Shown one piece after another: positions 7,741 through 15,621 of a stretch of DNA of 47,965 nt. The notes below the pieces were generated by a model. It worked only from the letters and a program-made list of their open reading frames with translations, made no database searches and was not told where the DNA came from. Source of the DNA: Acidobacteriota bacterium (GTDB lineage: Bacteria; Acidobacteriota; Vicinamibacteria; Vicinamibacterales; UBA2999); the NCBI GenBank assembly GCA_016789705.1, contig JAEUQR010000102.1, positions 1 through 47,965 on the forward strand. Direction: 5' to 3'. The translations under genes were made by a program, and so were the position numbers. Numbering within the stretch: position 1 is the first letter of the stretch; each line of letters starts with the position of its first letter.

Positions 7741-9081
7741 CTACCGCATGATGTGGCAGGACTCGCAGTCCTGCGAGATCGTGCGGCCGTCGGGCGTGGC
7801 CTTCTCCTCGTCGTGGCAGCGGAAGCACCCGGGCGAGTCGATGTGGCCGAGTTCGTTGCGGTACGACCCCCAGGTGATCTTCATCTGCGGGAACACGTTC
7901 TGGCTGTAGAGCGCCCTGGTCACCGTGACCGCCCGGTCGATGTCGGCGGCGGCGGGCTTCACGGCCACCTCGGCGCCGCCGTAGAAGCCGCGAAGACCGG
8001 CGTCGATGGCGGCGAGCGCGTCGTCCTTGCTGGCCGCGTCGGTCTTGAGCGCCTTCACCATCTCGCGGCGCACGAAAGGCAGCGAACGCGGCACCTGCCC
8101 GAGGGCGAGCGCCTCGTTGGCGGCGCGTTCGGCCGAGGCCGCGAAGGTGTGGCTCGGGCGGTTGTGGCAGTCCGTGCAGTCCATCGTGCGCCGGGTGCCG
8201 GCGGCGAGGGCCTCGTCAGTCACGCCGGGCTTGCGGAATTCCCGCACGGTGCCATCGCCCATCGTCAGCTTCACGTAGGGGATGTCCTGCCGCTGGCTGT
8301 CGAGCGCGATGTACTCGACCTGATTCGACACGTGCATGTGCCAGTGGATGCCCTCGCCGATGCCGAGCGCCGTGCTGCCGCCGCCCACCTTCAGTTCGAG
8401 CGTGGTGACGGTTTCCGAGGACGCCTCGTCGTCGGCGTACTCCTTGACGACCTTCAACCTGTTGCCGTGAATCTTCTCCGGCCAGTGGCACGTGCCGCAC
8501 GTTTCGCGGGCCGGGCGCATCGTGTGCACGGGCGTCGGGATGGGACGGGTGATGTTGCCGGTGACGAAGCCCATGAGCCGGCGCGTGCCGTCGATCTTCG
8601 ACTGCACGAGCGCGCCGGCGCCGGAGCCGACGTGGCAGCTCACGCACGTGACGTTGGCGTGCGGGCCCTGCGCGTGTGCGACGTATTCGGGCTCCATGAC
8701 CTGGTGGCAGACCTGGCCGCAGAACTCGGGTGTCTCCATGTAGTGCACGGCGCCCACGCCTGCCATCGAAAGGATCACGACGTTGACGAGTGAGGCGGCC
8801 AGCAGGCCCATCACGAACACCCGCTGACCACGGTTCTTGAGATCGAGGGTCGGCCAGGCGATCTCCTCCGCGCCGCGCTTCCGGCCGCGCAGGTTGCCGA
8901 TGAGCACGAGCAGCAGCCCCAGCAGGAACCCGGCCGGCAGGGCGAAGAAGATCAGGATGCCGACGTAGGGGTTCTGGATGAGCCCGTACGATTCGGCGCC
9001 GAGGGCGAGCAGGAAGAGCAGCGCGCACGCCGTCGTGAGGACGACGCCGAAGGCGGCAAGGGGCGTGCGCGCGAGTTTCAC
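7741..9081 (-). CDS. NapC/NirT-like membrane-anchored hexahaem cytochrome c
   Basis: The 446-residue protein has three hydrophobic segments (about 8-30, 38-62 and 88-112), followed by a periplasmic region with six haem-attachment motifs: CGQVCH, CVSCH, CGTCH, CTDCH, CFRCH and CESCH. The first (Cys121, Cys125, His126) has three residues between the cysteines rather than two. The FCGxVCHxVMxPEY context and the following CVSCHVGSGA are typical of NapC/NirT-type quinol dehydrogenases, which pass electrons from the quinol pool to periplasmic acceptors. No terminal reductase is adjacent. It follows the small cytochrome c gene by 4 bases, and the pair likely forms one electron-transfer module. The size and three membrane segments exceed those of classical NapC. 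Confidence 0.88.
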   Translation of the reverse strand: MKLARTPLAAFGVVLTTACALLFLLALGAESYGLIQNPYVGILIFFALPAGFLLGLLLVLIGNLRGRKRGAEEIAWPTLDLKNRGQRVFVMGLLAASLVNVVILSMAGVGAVHYMETPEFCGQVCHQVMEPEYVAHAQGPHANVTCVSCHVGSGAGALVQSKIDGTRRLMGFVTGNITRPIPTPVHTMRPARETCGTCHWPEKIHGNRLKVVKEYADDEASSETVTTLELKVGGGSTALGIGEGIHWHMHVSNQVEYIALDSQRQDIPYVKLTMGDGTVREFRKPGVTDEALAAGTRRTMDCTDCHNRPSHTFAASAERAANEALALGQVPRSLPFVRREMVKALKTDAASKDDALAAIDAGLRGFYGGAEVAVKPAAADIDRAVTVTRALYSQNVFPQMKITWGSYRNELGHIDSPGCFRCHDEEKATPDGRTISQDCESCHIMR

Positions 9082-9085
9082 GGGA

Positions 9086-9424
9086 TCAGCCCTTCAGCGA
9101 CTGCATATAGGCCACGAGCGCGTCGAGATCCGCGGCCGGCAGCGACGGGTAGGCGCGCATCTCAGGCTTGCGGTTGGTCTCCGACTTCATCTCCTTCGGC
9201 GACACGATCCACTTGCGGATATCGGCGGCGCTCAGCTTCGTGCCCACCTTGTCGAGCGGGCCCTTGGCATTGCCGCGACCGGCGACCGCATGGCAGAGCG
9301 AGCACTTCTGGGCGTCGTACACCGCCTTGCCCTTCGCGATCATCGCCGCATCCTGCGCCAGCACCGGCGTTGCGCACAACGACAGCACGGCGACCGCACT
9401 CATGACTCGAATCAGACGACCCAC
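9086..9424 (-). CDS. Small periplasmic monohaem cytochrome c
   Basis: The 112-residue protein has a signal peptide ending in Val-Leu-Ala-Gln, one haem motif (KCSLCH) and a likely axial Met in the KPEMRAYPSL segment, giving a class I cytochrome c of about 90 mature residues. The start is taken as the GTG at 9422-9424 because GAGGAGGT lies 4 bases upstream; an ATG at 9403 would still leave a usable signal. The frame stays open far upstream into other genes, but that extension is not credible. It is co-directional with, and 4 bases before, the hexahaem cytochrome, and probably exchanges electrons with it. Confidence 0.85.
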   Translation of the reverse strand: MGRLIRVMSAVAVLSLCATPVLAQDAAMIAKGKAVYDAQKCSLCHAVAGRGNAKGPLDKVGTKLSAADIRKWIVSPKEMKSETNRKPEMRAYPSLPAADLDALVAYMQSLKG

Positions 9425-9493
9425 AGACACCTCCTCAACGACCAACGTCATAGCACGACTCGTGCCGCGGCCGTTCGGCCCGCGGCTCCGTGG

Positions 9494-9499
9494 ATTATG
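9494..9499 (-). promoter_or_regulatory. Candidate -10 box (CATAAT) for the cytochrome operon
   Basis: CATAAT on the minus strand lies about 70 bases before the cytochrome c GTG, in an otherwise GC-rich gap. Between the box and the start is an imperfect GC-rich inverted repeat (about 9466-9486), which could act as a terminator for the upstream sulfur operon or as a leader structure. Confidence 0.3.
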
Positions 9500-9555
9500 C
9501 GCCCGCGGCGCGTTCGATGCACGAGTGGCCGGGCCGGCGGGCAGGAATGCGGGGA

Positions 9556-9951
9556 CTATTTCCCAGACCAACCCGTCCGTAGCGGAGTGCTGAGAGCGGG
9601 CGGGCGCCGTCCGGCCCGGCGGGCGTTCACTCGCGGGCGCGGCCGTGCCGCTGGCTGGTCGATCACCTGCCGGCACATCAGGTCGCACAACGCGAGCACC
9701 GCCGGGTCGGCGATGGCATAGTGGACGAAGCGGCCAGACCGCTGGCGCCCGACGAGGCCGTGCGCATGCAGCGTGCCGAGGTGCTTCGACAGGTTGGCCT
9801 GGCGCAGTCCCGTGGCGTCCATGATGGCGCTGACGTACTGGGGCCCGGGCCGCAGACACTGCAGCACCTGCAGGCGGGCCGGTTCGGCGAGCACCCTGAA
9901 GCGGGCCGCCACGCGGTCCAGGTCCGCGGGCGAGAGGGGCGACGCACTCAT
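9556..9951 (-). CDS. ArsR-family regulator, BigR/SqrR-like
   Basis: The 131-residue winged-helix repressor has a recognition region LRQANLSKHLGTLHAHGL and a wing GRQRSGRFVHYAI, classical for ArsR/SmtB. Cys32 lies in the helix before the DNA-binding helices and Cys89/Cys93 lie near the C-terminal dimer helix, about where BigR and SqrR carry their sulfide-sensing pair; no metal-binding ELCVCDL motif is present. With its neighbours this suggests a persulfide-responsive repressor (inference). The start ATG overlaps the TGA of the MBL-rhodanese gene (ATGA), so the two are translationally coupled. The frame is open further upstream, but the extension lies over the neighbour and lacks family similarity. 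Confidence 0.85.
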   Translation of the reverse strand: MSASPLSPADLDRVAARFRVLAEPARLQVLQCLRPGPQYVSAIMDATGLRQANLSKHLGTLHAHGLVGRQRSGRFVHYAIADPAVLALCDLMCRQVIDQPAARPRPRVNARRAGRRPPALSTPLRTGWSGK

Positions 9952-11378
9952 GCGGGGGCGCTCCCCTGGGTCTCTGGAAGGCCGGCTCCCCGCCACGCCG
10001 CAAAGCCGCCCGGGAGGTTCGCGACACCCGCGCGGCCGAGGCGCCGCAGCAGCGAGACGGCGATTGCCGACCGCGTGCCAGCCTGACAGTGCACCACGAG
10101 CGGACGTCCCATCGGCACGTCCCCGACGCGGGCCTCGAGGTGTCCGAGCGGAATGTGCGTGGCGCCGGCGATGTGGCCGCTGTCCCACTCCGGGTCGTGG
10201 CGCACGTCGAGCACGTGCACCTCACCGGCGGCGAGGCGCGTCGCCAGTGCCGCGGGTGTCAGCTGCGGCACGGGCTCCAGCGCAGCGCCGGCGGCCGCGG
10301 CGCGTGCGAGGGCGCCGGCGTCGAACACCCCGGCCACGCGGTCGAGGCCGATGAGCGCGAGCTGGCGCACGAGCTCGGCGACGGTCGCGTCGTCGGTGTC
10401 GCGCGCGATGAGATAGAGATCGTCGTCGTACGGCAGCAGCCATCCGGCCCACGTCACGAACGAGCCACCCGCGGGAATGTGCAGCGTGCCGGGCAGGTAG
10501 CCTGTGGCCACCACGTCCGACGGGCGTGCGTCGATCACCCGGGCACCGGCCTGCACGAGCGGCAGCAGCCGATCGCCGTCGAGACGCGGTGGCAGGGCCG
10601 CGCGCCGCAGGTCCGGCCCACGCTTGTTGAGCGCCTTCATCGTGGCGAAATAGGTGGGCGGGTCCGGCTGGCCCTCGAGCACCCGCGCCACGAACTCGTC
10701 CTCGGACTTCACGCCGAACGCCCAGTTGAAGCGGCGCTCGTAGCCGAGCGTGCTGTAGGGTACGGCGCTGATGCCTTTGCCGCACGCGGAGCCCGCGCCG
10801 TGGCCCGGCCAGATCTGCAGCCAGTCGGGTTGCGCGTCGAAGGCACGGATCGAGCGCCACAACGTCCGCGCTCCGGCTTCCATCGTGCCGGCGATCTTCG
10901 CGGCCTTCTCGAGCAGGTCGGGCCGTCCGACGTCTCCCACGAAGAGGAAGTCGCCGGTGGCGGCGGCGATCGGCAGATCGGCGGCGGCGCCGTCGGTGAT
11001 GAGGAAGGTGAGGTGTTCGGGTGTGTGCCCGGGCGTGTGGACGACATCTACGCGGATGTTGCCGACGGTGATCCGATCACCCTGCCGGATGAGCTGCCCT
11101 TCGGCGGCGAAGGCATACTTCCACGCGGCGTCACCTTCGTCCGACAGGAACAGGCGGCCACCGGTGGCGTGCGCGAGTTCACGCGCGCCCGACGCGAAGT
11201 CGGCGTGGATGTGCGTTTCGGTGATGTGCGTGATCCCTACGCCGGCCTGCGCCGCGGCGGTGAGGTACGGCGCGATGTCGCGGTTCGGATCGATGACGAT
11301 GGCCTCGCCCGTGGCGGCGCAGCCGATGAGATAGCTGGCCTGGGCGATGGCGGGTTCGAAGAAGCGGTGGACGACCAT
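9948..11378 (-). CDS. MBL-fold persulfide dioxygenase-rhodanese fusion (Blh/CstB-like)
   Basis: The 476-residue protein has an N-terminal metallo-beta-lactamase domain (about 1-240) with THIHADF (His56, His58, Asp60), GHTPEH and WPGHGAGSACGKG, as in ETHE1/Blh/CstB persulfide dioxygenases. Two rhodanese modules follow. The first (about 265-355) lacks an active-site Cys. The second (about 375-470) has the active loop HCQAGTRS with Cys431. The family oxidises glutathione or protein persulfide to sulfite and moves sulfane sulfur, detoxifying sulfide. It sits between a TSUP transporter (12 bases upstream) and an ArsR regulator (overlapping), the arrangement known for bigR operons. Confidence 0.92.
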   Translation of the reverse strand: MVVHRFFEPAIAQASYLIGCAATGEAIVIDPNRDIAPYLTAAAQAGVGITHITETHIHADFASGARELAHATGGRLFLSDEGDAAWKYAFAAEGQLIRQGDRITVGNIRVDVVHTPGHTPEHLTFLITDGAAADLPIAAATGDFLFVGDVGRPDLLEKAAKIAGTMEAGARTLWRSIRAFDAQPDWLQIWPGHGAGSACGKGISAVPYSTLGYERRFNWAFGVKSEDEFVARVLEGQPDPPTYFATMKALNKRGPDLRRAALPPRLDGDRLLPLVQAGARVIDARPSDVVATGYLPGTLHIPAGGSFVTWAGWLLPYDDDLYLIARDTDDATVAELVRQLALIGLDRVAGVFDAGALARAAAAGAALEPVPQLTPAALATRLAAGEVHVLDVRHDPEWDSGHIAGATHIPLGHLEARVGDVPMGRPLVVHCQAGTRSAIAVSLLRRLGRAGVANLPGGFAAWRGAGLPETQGSAPA

Positions 11379-11390
11379 GAGGGGCCTCGA

Positions 11391-12134
11391 TTACCTGGCG
11401 AGGAAGATGTAGCCGGAGGCGCCGAGCAGCACCACGGCGAAGACGGCCTGCAGGTGCGCCGGATTGAGCCGGCGCCCGATGGCGCCGCCGGCGAGCACGC
11501 CCGAGGACGCGGCGGCGGCCATCACCGCCACCGTGCTCCAGGCCACCGGCACCGCGCGGTAGCCGACGGCGGCGGTGGCCGCGCTGAAGGTGATGGCGAA
11601 GAGCGAGATCGGCACGGCGTCAAGGGCGGTATACCCGCCGAACATCACGAGGGCCGGCACGATGAGGAAGCCGCCCCCCACGCCGACGACGCCCGTGAGC
11701 ACGCCGACGCCCACGCCGGTGACGAGCAGCAGCACCCTGGCCCGCACGGTGGCTTCCTGTGTGCGCGACCGGACGACGTGGCGGCGCAGCCACAGGAACA
11801 CGGCCGCGACGAGCAGTGTCGTGGCCAGCAGCAGGGATTGGGTGCGTGTGGCCAGTTGCTGCGCGATGGCGGCGCCCACCCAGGCGCCGGCACTCGTCGC
11901 GAGGGCCAGTTGCAGCGCCGGGCCGAGCGACAGCAGACCGCGCCGCCAGGCCACGACGCTGCCGGTGGCGGCCGCCACGGCGACGACCGGCAGGCTGAGG
12001 GCAATCGCGTGCCGGGTGTCGAGACCGAGCAGAGCGCGCACGAGCGGCACGGTCAGCACCGTGCCGCCGCCGCCGAGCAGCCCGAGTGTGGCGCCGATGA
12101 GCAGCGCGCCACCGAGCACGACGAGCGCGGTCAC
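11391..12134 (-). CDS. TSUP (TauE/SafE) family sulfite/organosulfonate transporter
   Basis: The 247-residue membrane protein has about eight hydrophobic segments in two related halves, each opening with a Gly-rich motif (LLGGGGTVLTVPLV near 20 and GVGGGFLIVPALV near 152). That is the signature of the TauE/SafE family, whose members export sulfite or related sulfur compounds. It would remove the sulfite made by the dioxygenase downstream. The start is a GTG with GGAGG 8 bases before it. It is the first gene of the operon, and a palindrome lies just upstream. Confidence 0.9.
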   Translation of the reverse strand: MTALVVLGGALLIGATLGLLGGGGTVLTVPLVRALLGLDTRHAIALSLPVVAVAAATGSVVAWRRGLLSLGPALQLALATSAGAWVGAAIAQQLATRTQSLLLATTLLVAAVFLWLRRHVVRSRTQEATVRARVLLLVTGVGVGVLTGVVGVGGGFLIVPALVMFGGYTALDAVPISLFAITFSAATAAVGYRAVPVAWSTVAVMAAAASSGVLAGGAIGRRLNPAHLQAVFAVVLLGASGYIFLAR

Positions 12135-12158
12135 CGGCCGCGCCTCCGACCGCCGCGT

Positions 12159-12168
12159 TGATATATCA
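12159..12168. promoter_or_regulatory. AT-rich palindrome TGATATATCA, candidate operator of the sulfur operon
   Basis: A perfect 10-bp palindrome lies 25 bases upstream of the TSUP GTG in an otherwise GC-rich stretch. ArsR-family repressors bind AT-rich inverted repeats over promoters, and the ArsR gene closes this operon, so autoregulation at this site is plausible. The TATATC within it could also serve as the -10 box. Confidence 0.45.
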
Positions 12169-12240
12169 CTGATGGGTAATGTATCGTCGGCCGGTCTGGC
12201 GCGTCAATCGCGCGGCCGCAGTCTTGTGCCCCGTCGCCGT

Positions 12241-12282
12241 ACGCAAGACGGCCCGGCGGGTGTCCGTCGGGCCGTCTTGCGT
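12241..12282. terminator. Long hairpin after cassette 2
   Basis: A perfect 14-bp stem (12241-12254 with 12269-12282) can extend by five more pairs, including one G-U, to a GTGT loop. It lies about 35 bases past the end of the cassette 2 ankyrin gene on the minus strand. No T-run follows, so termination may depend on hairpin strength or Rho. Confidence 0.7.
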
Positions 12283-12316
12283 CACGTTGCGCGCCGGCGT
12301 CGAGGCCGGCGGTGCG

Positions 12317-14170
12317 TCAGCAGGAAACGCAGCGGTGGCTGTTCTTCGAGCCGAGCTTCTCGAGCAGGGCCACGGTGGCGGGGAAGGGCGAGACGCGCTG
12401 CACCGGGCCGTTGGCCATGTCGGCCGTGGTCTGGCCGTTGCGCGCCACGACCGTGACGTCGGCGCCCTTGCTGACCAGATAGAGGATCACGTCGTTGTCA
12501 CCACGCGCGGCCGCGTGGTGCAGGGGGGTGTAGCCGTCGTTGTCCCGGGCGTTCACGTCGAGACCCAGGTCCTCGACCAGGTACTTCACGGCCGCGAGCC
12601 AGCTGTCGGGCGCGTGGCGGTGCGCGTTGCCGGCGAAGCCTTCGCCGTACTCGACACCGGCCGCCGCGTGCAGCGACGACGCGCCCGGCCCGCCGTAGGG
12701 GATCGGGGCGAGCTTCGGCACTTCGATAGCCGACATCGTGCGGCTCGAGCCGTCCGAGCCCGGGCCGCCGCCCTCGGGACCACGACGCACCGCCTGGCGC
12801 GGCGCCATCGACGGAATGTGCGGGTCGGCGCCGTGCTTCACGAGCAGCTTCATCGCTTCGACATCGGTCGAGTAGGCGGCGCGCCAGAAGGCCGTCGAAC
12901 CCGACGTGTCGGCCAGGCCGCAGTTCCGGTTGCCGCAGCCGCTGTAGACCATGTACCAAGGGTGCTGCTTCAGGCGCGCGTTCGGATCGGCGCCCTTCTC
13001 GAGCAGCTTCGCCATCACGTCGAGGTAGGTGGCCTTCTGCAGCTCCATCTCCTGGGGCTGCGGGAAGCGCGTCCGCGGCTGCCACTGCGTGTTCACGGCC
13101 GACCAGAGCGGCGTCGCACCGTTCACACGGGCCGCGAGGTTCGGGTCGGCGCCGCGCTCGAGCAGCAGCATGGCCATGTCGAACTGGCCGTTGATGGTCG
13201 CCATGAGGAGCGGGCTCGTGCCGTCGCCGCCGCTCACGGCGTTGACGTTGGCGCCGCCGTCGATGAGCGCGCGGGCCGCGGCCAGATGTCCCTGGCGCGC
13301 GGCGTGGAGCAGGGCCGTCAGACCACCCTTGCTCGACAGCCCCGGCGTTTCCTCGAAGAACTGCTGCTGGCCGCCGCCCTGGCCCTGGCCGCCTGCCGCA
13401 CCCGCGGCCCCGGGAGCGCCGGCTGCCGGCTTCTCGGGCTCGGGGAGCTTGCCGGACGCGTAGAGTTCACGGCTCGCCTGCACGGCCGCCTGCAGCTGGT
13501 TCGGCGACGGTTTGCCGTTCTTGCCGGCCGTACCTTCGAGCACCTTCGCAAAACGCTGATTCGAGGCGCGATCGAGCGGGATGTGCTTCTGCAGGTCCAC
13601 CGACTTGCTCGTCGCGTTGGCATCGGCGCCGCGCGCGAGCAGCACCTTGATGGCTTCGACGCGGTTGAGCGACGCCGCGAAGATGAGCGGCGTCTGTTCC
13701 CACTCCGATTCCTTCGCGTTGATGTCGGCCTTGGCATCGAGGAGCGCCGTGACGACCGCCGGATCACCGGCGGCGGCGGCCAGATGCAGCGGCGTCGCCC
13801 CGCTCACCGACGTCTTCGCGTCGACCTTCGCGCCGGCCTTGAGCAGCGCGCGTACGGCCGCGGCGCTGCCGGCCCGGCTGGCCAGGTGGAGCGGCGTGTA
13901 CTGGCCGATGCGCGTCACCGCGGCGGGATTGGCGCCGGCGTAGACGAGCAGTTCGGTCAGTTCGGCGTCGCCCTTGTCGGCCGCCCAGTGCAGCGCGCTC
14001 ATGCCGTCGCCCTGCGCGGCGTTGACGTCGGCGCCCTGCTGGATGAGCGTGCGCACCGCGTCGCGGTTGCCTTTCATCGCGGCATCGGCGACCGGAGAGG
14101 ATGACGGCGCCGCGCCGACGACGATCGTCAGCGCGAACACCGCGAGCAGCGGAAGTGCCAGTCGACGCAT
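12317..14170 (-). CDS. Secreted ankyrin-repeat protein with C-terminal CVSC tail, cassette 2
   Basis: The 617-residue protein has a signal peptide (MRRLALPLLAVFALTIVVGA) and about ten ankyrin repeats (GDGMSALHWAADKGD, GYTPLHHAAARGD). It contains a Gly/Ala/Gln-rich linker around 245-270 and an extra Cys-containing loop CGNRNCG near 420 that the other two copies lack. The end, KNSHRCVSC, matches the other cassettes. The frame is open upstream into the DUF1552 gene, but the ATG at 14170 is right: GGGAG lies 6 bases before it and the signal peptide begins there. It follows DUF1552 by 14 bases. Its role is unknown; a scaffold for the two exported partners is a reasonable guess. Confidence 0.9.
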   Translation of the reverse strand: MRRLALPLLAVFALTIVVGAAPSSSPVADAAMKGNRDAVRTLIQQGADVNAAQGDGMSALHWAADKGDAELTELLVYAGANPAAVTRIGQYTPLHLASRAGSAAAVRALLKAGAKVDAKTSVSGATPLHLAAAAGDPAVVTALLDAKADINAKESEWEQTPLIFAASLNRVEAIKVLLARGADANATSKSVDLQKHIPLDRASNQRFAKVLEGTAGKNGKPSPNQLQAAVQASRELYASGKLPEPEKPAAGAPGAAGAAGGQGQGGGQQQFFEETPGLSSKGGLTALLHAARQGHLAAARALIDGGANVNAVSGGDGTSPLLMATINGQFDMAMLLLERGADPNLAARVNGATPLWSAVNTQWQPRTRFPQPQEMELQKATYLDVMAKLLEKGADPNARLKQHPWYMVYSGCGNRNCGLADTSGSTAFWRAAYSTDVEAMKLLVKHGADPHIPSMAPRQAVRRGPEGGGPGSDGSSRTMSAIEVPKLAPIPYGGPGASSLHAAAGVEYGEGFAGNAHRHAPDSWLAAVKYLVEDLGLDVNARDNDGYTPLHHAAARGDNDVILYLVSKGADVTVVARNGQTTADMANGPVQRVSPFPATVALLEKLGSKNSHRCVSC

Positions 14171-14184
14171 CAGTGGCTCCCGGG

Positions 14185-15585
14185 CTAGGCGACCGTGATG
14201 GCCGACTGCGTGAGCGACAGCTCGCCGGTGCTGTCGCCGAAGCTCCGCATGTCCTCGAGGCCGAGGTGCTTGAGCAGCGAGAGCATGGCGTTTGCCATCG
14301 GCGTGCCGTCGGCCGCCTTGATGTGCATGTTGCCGGTCAGCATGCCGTTGCCCTTGCCGAGCAGGATGAGCGGGCAGCGGCGGTGGTTGTGCACGTTGGC
14401 GTCGGCCATCGGCGAGCCCCACAGCACGACCGACGTGTCGAGCAGGCTGGCCTCGCCGTCCATCGTCGTCTTCAGCTTCTCGAGGAAGTAGGGCAGCATG
14501 CTCACGCGGTATTTGCAGATCTTGTTGAACTCCATGATCCGGTCTTCGCGGTTGCCGTGGTGCGAGGCCGGGTGGAACGGCTGATCCGAGCCGCTCTCCG
14601 GGAACACACGGTTCTGCGAGTCGCGGCCGGTCTTGAACGAGATGATGCGCGTCATGTCGGCCTGGAGCGCCAGCACCTGCAGGTCGAACAGCAGCTTCAT
14701 GTGTTCGCTGAACGAATCGGGCACGCCGGCCGGGGCCCCCGGCAGCTCGCGCGCCTCACCGCTCGTGTTGCGGGCTTCGATCGCCTGGATACGGCGCTCG
14801 ATCTCGCGCACGTGGTCGAGATACTTGTCGAGGCGGTTGCGGTCGCCGGCGCCGAGTTCGTTGCGCACGTCGGTCACCTGGCCGGCGATCCAGTCGAGGA
14901 TGCTGCGGCGTGACTGCCGGCGCTCGGCGCGGTCTTCCTTCGAGCTGCCCGAGCCGAACAGCATGTCGAAGGCCACGCGCGGGTCGCGGATCATCGGCAG
15001 CGGGTCGTTCGGCGACGCCCAGCTGATCGAGTCGGTGTAGGCGCAGGAGTAGTTGTAGGTGCAGCCGCCGGCCTGGTCGAGGTTCTCGATGCAGAACTGC
15101 ATCGAGGGGAGCGGCGTGGACTGCCCGAACTTCTGGGCGTAGAGCTGGTCCATCGAGGTGCCGCACCAGATGTCGGAGCCCTGCGTCTGCTTCGGGTGCG
15201 ACTGGGTGAGGAACACCGCGCTCGACCGGAAGTGGTCGCCGCCGATTTCCGGCAGCGCGAAGGCTTCGGCCATCCGCACGTCGGTGTTGCTGATGATGGT
15301 GAGGTAGTCACGATACGGCTCGAGCGACTTGAGCGCGTTGTCGTTCACGAGCTGGAAGTCCTTGCCGGTCGTGGCCGGCGCGAACAGCAGCTGCTTGGCC
15401 GCCCAGTCGTTGCAGCCGGCCAGGCCGTGCACTTCCTCGATGCAGACGAGGCGCGTGCGCTCGGGCGTCTTGGCCATCGCGCGTCCGGCCGGGACCATGG
15501 CTTCGAGGAACGGCAGGGCAACCGTGGCTCCCGCGCCGCGCAGGAAGGTGCGGCGGGGCAGCTGCTTTCCGGTGATGAACGACAT
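14185..15585 (-). CDS. DUF1552 Tat-exported protein, cassette 2
   Basis: The 466-residue protein has a twin-arginine signal (Arg11-Arg12-Thr-Phe-Leu-Arg), a hydrophobic core and an end near Ala38. It shares with the other copies EIGGDHFRS, the Cys cluster (FCIENLDQAGGC, YNYSC), ASHHGNREDRI and NVHNHRRCP. It differs in having extra cysteines (LVCIEE, AGCND, DIWCGTS), so it may have a modified disulfide or metal arrangement. GAGGAG lies 7 bases before the start. It lies 36 bases after the DUF1592 gene and 14 bases before the ankyrin gene. Confidence 0.92.
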   Translation of the reverse strand: MSFITGKQLPRRTFLRGAGATVALPFLEAMVPAGRAMAKTPERTRLVCIEEVHGLAGCNDWAAKQLLFAPATTGKDFQLVNDNALKSLEPYRDYLTIISNTDVRMAEAFALPEIGGDHFRSSAVFLTQSHPKQTQGSDIWCGTSMDQLYAQKFGQSTPLPSMQFCIENLDQAGGCTYNYSCAYTDSISWASPNDPLPMIRDPRVAFDMLFGSGSSKEDRAERRQSRRSILDWIAGQVTDVRNELGAGDRNRLDKYLDHVREIERRIQAIEARNTSGEARELPGAPAGVPDSFSEHMKLLFDLQVLALQADMTRIISFKTGRDSQNRVFPESGSDQPFHPASHHGNREDRIMEFNKICKYRVSMLPYFLEKLKTTMDGEASLLDTSVVLWGSPMADANVHNHRRCPLILLGKGNGMLTGNMHIKAADGTPMANAMLSLLKHLGLEDMRSFGDSTGELSLTQSAITVA

Positions 15586-15621
15586 CGCGAATCTCCTCAG
15601 TCTCTGGTGGGGTTGACCGAA

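Noticed and set aside
9425..10225. N-terminal extension of the small cytochrome c frame by 267 codons
   Set aside because: The added part is a shadow of the ArsR and rhodanese genes; a strong GAGGAGGT site and signal peptide mark the GTG at 9424 as the start.
10089..12161. A 690-codon plus-strand open frame
   Set aside because: Antisense to the MBL-rhodanese and TSUP genes; Gly/Arg/His-rich, no domain.
12159..12282. Possible attachment site or mobile-element end around the palindrome and long hairpin
   Set aside because: No integrase, transposase, direct-repeat flank or composition change nearby; operator and terminator roles explain both structures.
12317..12328. C-terminal CVSC of the ankyrin proteins as a lipid-attachment or prenylation signal
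   Set aside because: Bacterial lipoboxes lie at the N-terminus and CaaX prenylation is eukaryotic; the tail is better viewed as a thiol or metal motif.
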